DNA from: Oligoflexia bacterium
GTDB lineage: Bacteria > Bdellovibrionota_B > Oligoflexia > Oligoflexales > JAGOVF01
Reading direction: 5' to 3'
NCBI GenBank assembly: GCA_030432875.1
Contig: JAUILP010000023.1
Coordinates: 1-45,635 of the forward strand
Length of the DNA stretch: 45,635 nucleotides
Each line of letters begins with the position of its first letter. Within the stretch, counting starts at the first letter, position 1. The translations under genes and the position numbers were made by a program. The notes beneath the pieces are model-generated. The model made no database searches, was not told the DNA's origin, and saw nothing but the letters and a program-made list of their open reading frames with translations. Shown one piece after another: positions 36,452 to 45,529 of this stretch.

Positions 36452-37765
36452 ATGGGGATTTCACAAGCACTCTATACCGGAGTAACGGGCTTGTCGGTAA
36501 ATGCTGATGCTATGAGCGTTACCGCCAACAACATTGCGAATGCCAACGCCAAGGGATTCAAACGCGATCGGGCGGAATTCGAAGATCTTCTGTCAACGGG
36601 TGTTTCAAGTGGAGCCAATATCGGACGAGGCGCAAAACTTCGTGACGTTAAAACGATCCACACTCAGGGAGGGTTAAAGGTAACCGATAACATCACGGAT
36701 ATTGCCATTCAAGGCATGGGATTTCTTATCGTGACCAATCCGGACACAGAAGTGCAAGAGTCTGCGGGTAAGTTTTTTACTCGCGTCGGTTCTCTAAATT
36801 TTGATAAAGATGGGAATCTCACAGATTCTAACGGTGGAAGAGTACAGGGTTATATGGCCAACAAAGATAGTAGTTTATCATCACGCCTAACTGATATCAA
36901 AATTAGAACATCGAGTATTCCGCCTAAAGCTACCGAAAAAGTGCTTGTTAACGTAAATTTAGACTCTCGCGAAAAAATTATGGAAGTGGATTTTGATATC
37001 GCAAGCCCCGAAAAATCGTCAAATTTTAACAACACCATAAATATTTTTGATAGCCACGGCAGGTCTCATGCGGCAACGGTATTTTTTAATAGGATAGAAG
37101 ACGGAGATGGCATATCCTGGAAATGGCATGCGGCAGTCAATTCGGATGAAGTTACCGACGGTGAAGCCGGACAAGAATTTAAAGAAATCGCCATGGGTAC
37201 CTTAAAATTTGATAAAACCGGTAACCTACTGGATGAAGTGGTCGAAAAATCTGAAATAAACTTTGCTAATGGAGCCCTAGAGGGACAAACCATTGATTTT
37301 GATTTTGGTAAAAATATTCTTAATGAAGGTGGTAACGGTACAAATACCACCTCTTCAATTGCCTCAAAATCGAGTACTGTATTTCACTCTCAAGATGGTT
37401 ATGAATCAGGAAATCTAAAGTCAATAAAAATCGGTCTTGATGGCGTTATTACGGGGCTTTATACCAATGGTTTACAAAAATCTATTGCAGGTATCGCTTT
37501 AGCGACATTTGAAAATCAAACCGGACTGCAAAAAGCTGGGCGAAACCTCTTCTATCAAACAATTTCTTCAGGCCCACCCAAAATGGGAATGCCGCAATCA
37601 GGAAATAGAGGCTCTCTTTTTGCCTCGTCTCTTGAAGAGTCCAATGTTGATTTAGCGACTGAATTTGTCGATATGATTTTGACGCAAAGAATGTTCCAAG
37701 CTAATTCACGCAGTATTACTACGGCAGATACCATGATAGAAGAAGTTATCAATATTAAGAGGTAA
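36452..37765 (+). CDS. flgE: Flagellar hook protein FlgE
   Basis: The 437-aa protein begins MGISQALYTGVTGLSVNADAM and has NNIANANAKGFKRDR, the N-terminal rod/hook motif, and ends NVDLATEFVDMILTQRMFQANSRSITTADTMIEEVINIKR-like coiled C-terminus. The inserted middle (about 150-330) favours the hook FlgE over the shorter FlgF/FlgG rods. AAAGGGGA precedes the ATG. The 233-bp gap after fliS suggests its own promoter. Confidence 0.88.
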   Translation: MGISQALYTGVTGLSVNADAMSVTANNIANANAKGFKRDRAEFEDLLSTGVSSGANIGRGAKLRDVKTIHTQGGLKVTDNITDIAIQGMGFLIVTNPDTEVQESAGKFFTRVGSLNFDKDGNLTDSNGGRVQGYMANKDSSLSSRLTDIKIRTSSIPPKATEKVLVNVNLDSREKIMEVDFDIASPEKSSNFNNTINIFDSHGRSHAATVFFNRIEDGDGISWKWHAAVNSDEVTDGEAGQEFKEIAMGTLKFDKTGNLLDEVVEKSEINFANGALEGQTIDFDFGKNILNEGGNGTNTTSSIASKSSTVFHSQDGYESGNLKSIKIGLDGVITGLYTNGLQKSIAGIALATFENQTGLQKAGRNLFYQTISSGPPKMGMPQSGNRGSLFASSLEESNVDLATEFVDMILTQRMFQANSRSITTADTMIEEVINIKR

Positions 37766-37810
37766 TATTAAGAAATAATCAGTTTTTGGCTTAAAATCGC
37801 CAAAGACAAC

Positions 37811-37857
37811 TTAGGCCGCACCTGGTTCATCCCTGGCGCGGCCTAATATTTTTTTAT
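37811..37857 (+). terminator. Rho-independent terminator after flgE
   Basis: TTAGGCCGC (37811-37819) and GCGGCCTAA (37838-37846) form a 9-bp GC-rich stem followed by TATTTTTTT. It closes the flagellar gene group. Confidence 0.9.
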
Positions 37858-37858
37858 C

Positions 37859-38015
37859 TTAGGTGGTATTGATTGAGTAATTTCTCAAAAAGCACCGGTC
37901 TGCGGCGTTGCCCCCTGCGCTCCGCTGCTCATTTACCTAATGTAAGCTGCGCTGCCGTGTTCTGCATCGCCTAGCATCCCAGCACTTTTTGAGAAGTTAT
38001 TTGATTGACACCTAA
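37859..38015. repeat. MITE-like element with imperfect inverted ends
   Basis: The element is bounded by TTAGGTG and CACCTAA; the ends match over about 35 bases with gaps, including an 11-bp perfect TTCTCAAAAAG/CTTTTTGAGAA. The core is GC-rich (GGTCTGCGGCGTTGCCCC to GCATCGCCTAGCATCCCAGC), unlike the AT-rich surroundings, and has further internal pairing. No coding potential and no clear target duplication. It follows the flgE terminator directly. Confidence 0.75.
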
Positions 38016-38024
38016 CTGGTAGTA

Positions 38025-39605
38025 CTATTTACTCATTTTCTTCGCATGACTTTCCAGTCGTATCGTAGCAATAACCAATCTAATGACGCCCATGAGACTT
38101 CGCTTCTCCTTGGCAATGAGCATTTTGCTAAAAAGCTTATATTTATTTGTTGTATAGGGGTACCAATGAGATTCGATTTTGCTACTACTTTTATCGATTA
38201 TAACAGACTTTACATTACAAAATGATCGTAGGCCAATTCTCCCCTTAAATCGGCCCATACCACTCGATTTTGCTCCGCCAAAGGGCAATGCATGATTATT
38301 TTCAGTCATCATGACATTATTAATAGAGATATTACCTGTCACAATTCGTGTGGCCACGCGCTTTGCCTTGGCGATATTTGCTGTCCAAACAGAGGCCGAA
38401 AGTCCGTAAAGGGTATTGTTACAATGAAACACTGCTTCATCTTCGCCGGAAAACTTATAAAGTGGCAAAATTGGGCCAAAAATTTCTTCTTGACTGAGTC
38501 TTGCATGAGAGGGGACGTTTTCCACGATTATGGGAGGTATTAAGGCAGAGTTCCTATCCCAAGTATGTCCGGTCAAGATATCAGCGCCTTTTTTAACGGC
38601 ATCATCAAGAAGTTCAGCCACTTTATTCACGCCGAATTGGGTAGCCATTCGCCCAACATCAATGTCACGATCTGCTGTGGTGCTGAACGTAATTTTTTGG
38701 GCTTTTTTAAGCAAAAACGTTTTGAAACGGTCATAAGCCTGCGCCTCGATATAGACTCTTTCTATTGAGGTACAAGCCTGACCTGCATTGGTAAAACCTC
38801 CCCATAATGCAGCTGCTGCCGCCCTTTCCATATCTGCATCAGCAAAAACAACCATGGGATCTTTGCCTCCCAGCTCTAGCTCAACAGGAATAAGAAATTC
38901 CGCTGCCTGCCGCAAAATCTTTTTTCCTGTTTCCGTTCTTCCTGTAAAAAAAATCTTTTCGGGACGAAGGTTGATGAGCTGCTTCCCTACCTGGCTATTG
39001 CCATACACGATTTGAATATAGTGGGCAGGAAATTGAGCTTCCTGAAAAATGCGTTCCAACAAACCTGTGAGTGGGGAATGCTCTGATGGTTTATAGATAA
39101 CAGCATTTCCAGCAACAAAAGCGGTCAACGTAGGAACAATACCCTGAAAAAAAGGATAATTCCACGGAGCGATGATAAGAACAGAGCCAAGTGGCTCATA
39201 CCATATTAGGGATTTTTTCCCGAACAAAGACCAGGGATTTTTGATTTTTTCTGGTTTAAAAGTGGCGTAAGCAGATTTTATAAGATAATCGAGATAATCA
39301 ACGACAGCAAAGACTTCTGATACTAATGCATCTAAGCGCGATTTGCCTATTTGCTCCACGAGAGTATTGATAATAAATTCTTGCTGCGAAACAATAACCG
39401 TTTTTAATTTGCGAATATAGGCGATACGTTCACGAATAGAGGTCGCAGCAATTTGCTGACTTGCTTTGCGACTTAACTCAAAAACAGTTTTGTATTCAAT
39501 GTCCCTCTTATCTTCACCACGCATCATCTCAAAATTACCGACGTCGTCTCGCGATTCAAATATTGGTTGAACCTTAGGTGGTGAAATATTTATTTCTTTA
39601 TCCAT
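38025..39605 (-). CDS. NAD(P)-dependent aldehyde dehydrogenase
   Basis: The 526-aa product is started at ATG 39603-39605 because GGGAG lies 9 bases upstream; a GTG at 39647 is an alternative that adds 14 residues. Catalytic Cys lies in NAGQACTSIERVY and the general-base Glu in LELGGKDPMVVF; WNYPF and PFGGAKSSGMGRFKG are typical ALDH motifs. The C-terminal 80 residues are more basic and hydrophobic than usual for soluble ALDHs, possibly a membrane-associating tail. Substrate not assigned. It is a single gene beside the MITE-like element. Confidence 0.9.
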   Translation of the reverse strand: MDKEINISPPKVQPIFESRDDVGNFEMMRGEDKRDIEYKTVFELSRKASQQIAATSIRERIAYIRKLKTVIVSQQEFIINTLVEQIGKSRLDALVSEVFAVVDYLDYLIKSAYATFKPEKIKNPWSLFGKKSLIWYEPLGSVLIIAPWNYPFFQGIVPTLTAFVAGNAVIYKPSEHSPLTGLLERIFQEAQFPAHYIQIVYGNSQVGKQLINLRPEKIFFTGRTETGKKILRQAAEFLIPVELELGGKDPMVVFADADMERAAAAALWGGFTNAGQACTSIERVYIEAQAYDRFKTFLLKKAQKITFSTTADRDIDVGRMATQFGVNKVAELLDDAVKKGADILTGHTWDRNSALIPPIIVENVPSHARLSQEEIFGPILPLYKFSGEDEAVFHCNNTLYGLSASVWTANIAKAKRVATRIVTGNISINNVMMTENNHALPFGGAKSSGMGRFKGRIGLRSFCNVKSVIIDKSSSKIESHWYPYTTNKYKLFSKMLIAKEKRSLMGVIRLVIATIRLESHAKKMSK

Positions 39606-40094
39606 AAAACGAAACTCCCGTGCGACCCCACTTGAGATCAAAGACACCCAGCGACCAATAAATATAAAATCCCCAAAGGCACCGCATCAAACGTTAAAAA
39701 TCTCGCGCTCACCTTATGGCCAAAGCATCACTTAATCATGCTGTGCCCGCAATACATCGAGGATAAACACGACATCCACATGTCCTATTTGAAGTTTTAA
39801 AGGTGTATCATATAAAAAAAACAGGGCCTAGGGAATAGAGAAATATCGCGACTAAAGAGCGACATATGGCAGACACTCAAGGAATATTTCGTTTTAACAT
39901 AGTGTTTTAAATAACTTGTTTAAAATATACTCGGTTGACACTTTTTTAAATGCCTGTGTACACAAGTTTTGATTAGCTTATAATTGTCCCTAGCAACACT
40001 TTTTAAATCATGATAAATCGTGCTTACCTTTTACGAAAAATTTTGATAAAGCTATTAGCATCAAATGTAAAAAATATGGAGCAGGAAGTAAGGA
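39606..40094. other. 489-bp interval between aldehyde dehydrogenase and yqgE
   Basis: It includes the upstream region of two divergent genes. No small ORF with a ribosome site, hairpin or repeat was recognised beyond AT-rich promoter-like DNA. Confidence 0.4.
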
Positions 40095-40955
40095 ATGAAT
40101 GAAAGCACACCGCATACGTCTACGGGCGAAATACTCAGTAAAGCCAGTATTCTAGTTGCCTTGCCACAGCTGCAGGATACTTTTTTTGCCAAGTCAGTTA
40201 TTCTGCTTATAGAGCATAACAGTAGTGGCGCCTTTGGTTTTGTCATCAATCGTCCGACTGAAGTCGCATTAAAAGAACTCATTTATCTCGAAGAAAAAAT
40301 CAATCTCACCGAAAATGCACGAGTATGGTTTGGTGGGCCTGTTTCAACGAACTCGGGTATTATCCTAGAATATCGGCCTGACCTTTTAAGTATGGATGCA
40401 TTACCTTTTAATATTACGACAAAAAAAGAGAGTCTCATTAAAATGGTGACCAAGCAGGACGTTGATCCAGAACCCGCAAAATCAACTCAAGATAATGAGG
40501 CGCAAGACGCCACTCGTGAAATAAAAGAATCCGCGCAGCCTCCCCAAGAATCAGCAAAGATCAGCGCTACTGTCGCCGATCAAGTGCTAAATTATATAAA
40601 AAATGATGCACAAAGTGAAACTGAGATAATAAGTTCCGTAGGAGAAAATTCTTGGAGACTTGAGACCACAATATCAAATCAACTACCCAAATCTTCAGCT
40701 ACGCAGACTTCTGAAGGCAAAATAGCAACCCCTCGGCGAAGAGTTCTCTTCCCCTACCGTTTCATTATGGGTTATTCAGGATGGAATCAAGATCAATTAG
40801 AGGAAGAGCTCATATTAGGAAACTGGATTCAGCTGCCGTTTGATGAGGAACTTGTTTTCAACACTCCGGTTGACGATTTATGGGAACAATGCTTTACCAA
40901 CTTAGGAACGAGTCCTGAAGCTATTGCGCCCACAATACAGCCTTATATGAATTAA
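40095..40955 (+). CDS. yqgE: YqgE/AlgH (UPF0301) protein with a long insertion
   Basis: Residues 12-110 and 208-286 together match YqgE/AlgH (LVALPQLQDTFFAKSVILLIEH, GAFGFVINRP, GGPV; then GYSGWNQDQLEEEL..NW). The normal length is about 185, but here an 85-95-residue Glu/Ser/Gln-rich, probably disordered block sits between (about 115-208). The conserved fold is present on both sides, so this is an insertion rather than a fusion. The family role is unclear (AlgH was linked to transcription in Pseudomonas). AGGAAG precedes the ATG by 6 bases. Confidence 0.88.
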   Translation: MNESTPHTSTGEILSKASILVALPQLQDTFFAKSVILLIEHNSSGAFGFVINRPTEVALKELIYLEEKINLTENARVWFGGPVSTNSGIILEYRPDLLSMDALPFNITTKKESLIKMVTKQDVDPEPAKSTQDNEAQDATREIKESAQPPQESAKISATVADQVLNYIKNDAQSETEIISSVGENSWRLETTISNQLPKSSATQTSEGKIATPRRRVLFPYRFIMGYSGWNQDQLEEELILGNWIQLPFDEELVFNTPVDDLWEQCFTNLGTSPEAIAPTIQPYMN

Positions 40956-40974
40956 CATTTATTTTTTCTGATTA

Positions 40975-41496
40975 TCAATCCTCGTCTACGCGCAATTCAA
41001 TTTCTCGTGCAATTTTTTCTTGAAGAGCATCGAGTCTCTTTTGAGAAACGTCAAGGTCTTCCATTTTATAGACAAGGCGCATATTGGGGCGCATATTGCC
41101 CGCAAACTGTACTTCGCTATTTTCGTCTAATCCGCGTACACCCATGACTGTTGAGCGGGTACGACCACTGTTTATTTCATTTGCTTCGCGAGCATCTTGC
41201 ACGGCATCTTTTAGCATAGAATTGATGCCCTGCGAGTTTTGAGGCATGAGCTTTACCTTCATCACTGAAACGAATCCCTTTTTACCATCCTGAGTTTTCA
41301 CCTCCCAGTACATACCTTTACGTTCAAGAGAATCCAGGATTTCATCTTTGCCCAATTTTTTTAACACGGAAGCATCTTTTTTGGCTTCAGCATAAACTTC
41401 AACACCATCCGACTTTGCTGCAACCTTCCCTTTGGCGTATAAAGATGGAACAAAGCCCGCAACAATCATTAATGTTAAAAAATTTTTCGTCATCAT
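40975..41496 (-). CDS. Exported SH3b-domain protein
   Basis: The 173-aa product has a signal peptide (about 1-21, SLYA-K) and one SH3b domain (about 28-85: GVEVYAEAKKDASVLKKLG...YWEVKTQDGKKGFV). The C-terminal third is helical and charged. SH3b proteins of this size are often periplasmic cell-wall-associated factors. It converges on yqgE and lies downstream of tyrS. Confidence 0.75.
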   Translation of the reverse strand: MMTKNFLTLMIVAGFVPSLYAKGKVAAKSDGVEVYAEAKKDASVLKKLGKDEILDSLERKGMYWEVKTQDGKKGFVSVMKVKLMPQNSQGINSMLKDAVQDAREANEINSGRTRSTVMGVRGLDENSEVQFAGNMRPNMRLVYKMEDLDVSQKRLDALQEKIAREIELRVDED

Positions 41497-41586
41497 AGTT
41501 TTAGCTCCAAGCTCAAGAGTAACAACAATGTTACTCTGTAATTTCTTTAACTACACATTCGGCAAATAATGCTAGAGCTTGAGATT

Positions 41587-42816
41587 TTAATCTAAGTTAA
41601 TGCGATAAAAGGATTTTTTCCCCTTTTTAATTAGCCAAGATTCCTGCACCGGCATCAAAGCGGTAACGCTGGTGACTTTGTTGCCGTCAATACTGAGACC
41701 TCCTCCTGTTATCAACCGCCGTGCCTCGCCCTTTGAAGGAAAAACGCCACATTCGACTAAAAAATCAACGACAGAGGGCTTAATGCTCAGAAACTGATCT
41801 CGGCTATAAGTAAATACAGGCTCTGATCCTTCACCCCCATCTAACCCAGCCCCTGTAAAAAGACCTGAAGCTGTTGCTTCTGCCTGCGCCGCTGCAGACT
41901 CATCATGTACCATTTTCGTAAGTTCAAAAGCCAAAATCTTTTTCACCCGATTGATGTCTGCTCCCTCAAGTTTGGCTAAGGACTCAATTTCACTGAGTGG
42001 AATAAATGTAAAGTATTTCACAAGCTTAATCACCATACTATCTTCCACATTGCGCCAGAATTGGTAAAACTCGTAGGGGGAGGTCTTTTGCGGATCCAAC
42101 CAAACAGCACCCTTTTCTGACTTACCCATTTTGCTGCCATCGCTTTTTAGAAGCAGCGGAAAAGTGACACAAAAAGCCTGGCCACCCCCACTAAGGCGGC
42201 GCACCAATTCCATGCCACCTAAGATGTTACTCCACTGGTCATCGCCCCCCACTTGAATGGAACAGCTATGAGACTGAAATAAATGCAAAAAATCAAAGCC
42301 TTGCAGCAACATATAATTAAATTCCAGAAATGATAGGCCTTTTTCCAGTCTTAGTTTAATGCTTTCGGCTGTGAGCATTCGATTAACGCTAAAATGCGGC
42401 CCGATGTCTCGCAAAAATTCTAAATATTTTAAGGATTCTAACCAATCTAAGTTGTTAAGAACTAATCCTTTATCAGGATTTTTAAGATCAAGAAATTTTG
42501 CCGCTTGGGCTTTAAAACGATCAGCATTCTCTAATATTTGCTCTCGCGTGAGCATTTTTCTCATTTCAGTTTTGCCACTTGGATCACCAATCAAGGCTGT
42601 CCCGCCCCCAAGAACGACTATCACCCTGTGCCCTGCCAGTTGCCACCTCTTAAGCACAAGGATAGGGAGTAAATGACCTACGGTCAGGCTATCTGCGGTA
42701 GGGTCAAAGCCACAGTAAATAGTGCGCGGAGCGCTATGGACATGCTCTTCAAAGGCCTCCTCGTGCGTTATCTGCGCTATTAATCCGCGGTCTCTAAGTT
42801 CATTCAGAATCGCCAT
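41587..42816 (-). CDS. tyrS: Tyrosyl-tRNA synthetase
   Basis: The 409-aa protein charges tRNA-Tyr. The class I signature is present as TVGHL near residue 46 (HIGH) and KMGKS near 228 (KMSKS), with YCGFDPTADSL between Rossmann strands. A C-terminal S4-type RNA-binding domain (about 345-405, SKGEARRLITGGGLSIDG) completes it. AGGA lies 8 bases before the ATG. No T-box-like element was seen upstream. Confidence 0.95.
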   Translation of the reverse strand: MAILNELRDRGLIAQITHEEAFEEHVHSAPRTIYCGFDPTADSLTVGHLLPILVLKRWQLAGHRVIVVLGGGTALIGDPSGKTEMRKMLTREQILENADRFKAQAAKFLDLKNPDKGLVLNNLDWLESLKYLEFLRDIGPHFSVNRMLTAESIKLRLEKGLSFLEFNYMLLQGFDFLHLFQSHSCSIQVGGDDQWSNILGGMELVRRLSGGGQAFCVTFPLLLKSDGSKMGKSEKGAVWLDPQKTSPYEFYQFWRNVEDSMVIKLVKYFTFIPLSEIESLAKLEGADINRVKKILAFELTKMVHDESAAAQAEATASGLFTGAGLDGGEGSEPVFTYSRDQFLSIKPSVVDFLVECGVFPSKGEARRLITGGGLSIDGNKVTSVTALMPVQESWLIKKGKKSFYRINLD

Positions 42817-43074
42817 TTTTTAGTTCCTAGTCCAAAAGGTTGCTTGGTGGCAAAAAATTGTCACCGGTTCATTTTATAGAAAAAAAGCCGAAATTTTAAT
42901 ATAATTTATTTAACATTAAACCAAGATTAGGTGGTCACCTTAAGCAACCCGCATTTTTAGTGTACTTTTTTTGATGGTGATTTTTGGCTAGGTGACTTTA
43001 TCTACCTTGCCCCTCAAAGGACAAGAACTGAGAGTGCCACGGTAAAAAAATGCTTTATTTAAGTTCGAGTTTAA

Positions 43075-43680
43075 ATGCATAAAACTATGTTAGTCATCGG
43101 TTCAGCTTATAGTGGCAAAACGAGCATTGCTCATAGCCTTTGTTCCGCCACAAGTGAATTAGATACCACGCTTCTCTATTTTGCTCCCCAGGCACCAAAT
43201 ACTTCCACCCAGACGAGTTTAGACTGGCACTGGCGCGATATCACTGAAAACGACAGATCTCGTGAGGGTACCTTGATACAAGGAAACCGTACCAACCCCA
43301 TGAGTCAAGAGCTTTCAAGTCATGATCCTGATTCCTTCTTAAATCTTATCTCTCACAATCTGAGTTCCCAGGCCCTCATCCTAGACGGGCTAAACTTATG
43401 GTGGGCACAACTCTATTTAAAAAACCTCGGAAAATATGCCCCAGAACATGCTTATCGCATAGCCCTAGAAGAGGGGCAAAGGCTTTTTGATCCCCTATCC
43501 GCTTTTAAGGGCCAAACACTAGTGATGGTGAGCCAAGAAATGGGCTTAGGTATGCCGCCACGCGCTTCTAGCGAGCGTTTTTTTCGGCAAGGCATGGGTC
43601 TTTGGAATCAATGTCTCGGCCAATTCTGTGCTGAAAGTTATTGGGTCATTGCGGGAAAAATAGCCTCCATCGCAAAATAA
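43075..43680 (+). CDS. CobU-like nucleotide-binding protein
   Basis: The 201-aa protein has a P-loop (VIGSAYSGKTSIA, about 7-19) and a C-terminus matching CobU (VMVSQEMGLGMPP, then RFFRQGMGLWNQCLGQFCAE...VIAGK), plus LDGLNLWW like the LDCLTLW of CobU. CobU is the adenosylcobinamide kinase/guanylyltransferase of B12 nucleotide-loop assembly. The HR..R region around the guanylylated His is only partly recognisable (DWHWRDITENDRS), and no other cobalamin gene is in the window. Exact function is therefore uncertain. ATG 43075 has no clear ribosome site; ATG 43087 is an alternative. Confidence 0.7.
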   Translation: MHKTMLVIGSAYSGKTSIAHSLCSATSELDTTLLYFAPQAPNTSTQTSLDWHWRDITENDRSREGTLIQGNRTNPMSQELSSHDPDSFLNLISHNLSSQALILDGLNLWWAQLYLKNLGKYAPEHAYRIALEEGQRLFDPLSAFKGQTLVMVSQEMGLGMPPRASSERFFRQGMGLWNQCLGQFCAESYWVIAGKIASIAK

Positions 43681-43788
43681 TTCCGCTAAATCTATTTTTG
43701 GCTCTTAGATAATCCATAGCGCGAGTATGTCTAAAAAGCAACATCTAGCACAATAAAACAAGACAATTTATTCTGTAGGAGGCGCTTA

Positions 43789-44427
43789 ATGAATCTTGGG
43801 TTTATTGGAACTGGAAATGTTGGGGCAACACTGGCTAAAAAATTGGGGCAAAAGGGTCATTCGGTTTTTCTCGGCTCACGAGCTCCTACTAAACTTGCGA
43901 TGAAGGATTTGGTGGCTTCGATTGGGCCTACAGCCCAAGCACTTACTATGCAACAGGCAGTGGATCATTCTGATATTATTTTTCTGGCAACCCCTTGGGA
44001 TGTAACGGAGGAGGTCATTACAAAACTTGAGCATCTTTCTGGAAAAATTATTATCGATTGTACGAACCCTATCAAAAGGGATTTGAGTGGACTTTCAGTT
44101 GGTTTAACCAGCTCAGGGGGTGAACTGGTACAGTCCTGGGCCGAAAAGGCAAAGGTCGTCAAAGCTTTTAATACGGTCGGATTTAACATTATGGCGAATC
44201 CAATTATTGAGGGAAGGCGGTCAATTCTATATTTCTGTGGAGACTGTGCCGACTCTAAAATTAAAGTCCAACACATTATCCAAGAATTAGACTTTGATCC
44301 TATTGATGCAGGCCCACTGAGCACGGCCCGCCTTTTGGAGCCTTTTGCTCTCCTTTGGATTAACTCGGCCTACAAGTTTGGTTTAGGTCGTGATTTTGCA
44401 TTTTGCATTTTGAGAAAAAATAGCTAA
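43789..44427 (+). CDS. NADP/F420-type oxidoreductase
   Basis: The 212-aa protein has a Rossmann start (MNLGFIGTGNVGATLAKKL, GxGxxG at 7-12), LGSRAP for NADP 2'-phosphate, and IDCTNP, features of the F420-dependent NADP reductase/NPD1-like family. It may be an F420 reductase or a general NADP dehydrogenase; other F420 genes are not visible. GGAGG precedes the ATG. Its stop is followed in the same frame, one codon on, by the DJ-1/PfpI remnant. Confidence 0.82.
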   Translation: MNLGFIGTGNVGATLAKKLGQKGHSVFLGSRAPTKLAMKDLVASIGPTAQALTMQQAVDHSDIIFLATPWDVTEEVITKLEHLSGKIIIDCTNPIKRDLSGLSVGLTSSGGELVQSWAEKAKVVKAFNTVGFNIMANPIIEGRRSILYFCGDCADSKIKVQHIIQELDFDPIDAGPLSTARLLEPFALLWINSAYKFGLGRDFAFCILRKNS

Positions 44428-44430
44428 CAA

Positions 44431-44919
44431 TTGTCTGCCATGATAAAAGAGACAAAACCTGTTTCAGAGATTGATATCAACGCGTTTGATGCTATTGTCG
44501 TAGCAGGTGGGCAGGCTCCGATGTTTTCTTTTGAAAAGGCCAAGATGCTTCACGAAAAATTTGCCAAGTTTTATGAATCAGGTAAAATAGCGGCAGCCAT
44601 TTGTCATGGGACGGCAATTTTAAGATATGTAAAATTGCAAGGTGGAGAATTTTTGGTTAAGGGAAAAACTGTAACGGGATTTGCAAATGTGGAAGAAGAT
44701 TTTGCTAATAACGCAGTTTAGGATATGAATCTGCTCCCTCGTGGCAAGCATCTCATGCCTTGGCGAATAGAAGATGAACTTAAAAATCTCGGAGCAAATT
44801 TCATCACGGCAAAAGCGTGGACCGGCTTTGCTGTTAGAGATGGGAATCTCATAACGGGTCAGCAAAATTTTTCGGGTACTGAAACTGCAGCAATGATAAT
44901 CGAAGCGTTAGGGCGCTAA
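44431..44919 (+). pseudogene. DJ-1/PfpI-family protein, N-terminus lost and one amber codon
   Basis: The frame reads VVAGGQAPMFSFEKAK, AAAICHGTAIL (nucleophile Cys), then NNAV-TAG-DMNLLPRGKHLMPWRIEDEL, and finally NLITGQQNFSGTETA, a DJ-1/PfpI type-1 glutamine-amidotransferase-like protein. Relatives have Trp between NAV and DMNL, so TGG to TAG is the likely change (44719-44721). About 60 N-terminal residues, including the family's conserved Glu, are missing, and the gene is joined directly to the preceding oxidoreductase. Confidence 0.8.
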
Positions 44920-44937
44920 ATATACAAGGGAGAGAAA

Positions 44938-45519
44938 ATGCATAAAGGTCGGCTTGAAGCTTTTAGCGATGGTGTTATTGCCATCATTATCACAATTATG
45001 GTTCTCGAATTAAAGGTTCCTACTGACACAGGTTTTTCTGCTTTACTGGGTCTCAGGTATATAGGATTGTGCTATGTGATCAGTTTTATTTATCTTGCAA
45101 TTTATTGGAATAACCATCACCACCTGTTTCAGGCTGTAAAGCATGTGAATGGGCGTATTCTTTAGGCCAACACCCACCTCCTTTTTTGGCTTTCACTCAT
45201 GCCTTTCGTAACAGCATGGGCCGGTGAACATAGATTTGAAAGTGTGCCGACGGCAGTCTATGGAGTTGTCCTTTTCATGGCAGCCATCGCCTACTATATC
45301 TTGGTTCGGGCATTGATTGCACAGGAAGGAAAAGACTCGGCATTGACACGGGCGATTGGACAGGACTTTAAAGGTAAGATGTCGGTGGTCTTATATGGCG
45401 TGGCTATGCCCGTGGCTCTATTGGCTCCATGGATTTCTGTGGGCATTTACGCGCTTGTCGCTGCTATCTGGTTCATTCCTGATAAGCGTATTGAAAAACA
45501 ACTTAGGGAATCCAAATAA
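44938..45519 (+). pseudogene. TMEM175/DUF1211-family membrane protein with an amber codon
   Basis: A good ribosome site (AAGGGAGAG) and ATG lead into GRLEAFSDGVIAIIITIMVLELK, the TMEM175/DUF1211 signature with the FSD motif of potassium channels, then IYWNNHHHL. A TAG at 45163-45165 follows NGRIL; the frame continues ANTHLLFWLSLMPFVTAWAGE to a TAA at 45517-45519, 193 codons in all. Related proteins have Trp here (ILWAN). Either it is a pseudogene or read-through is needed. Confidence 0.85.
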
Positions 45520-45529
45520 AAAAATGGAG

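Noticed and set aside
42840..42960. T-box or riboswitch leader upstream of tyrS
   Set aside because: The AGGTG...CACCT palindrome near 42930 is not the T-box core and no specifier or antiterminator arrangement was seen.
44431..45519. Genome-wide reassignment of TAG to tryptophan
   Set aside because: Several intact genes in the window (clpP, the SH3b gene, the FG-GAP lipoprotein) end in TAG at the expected length, so TAG works as a stop.
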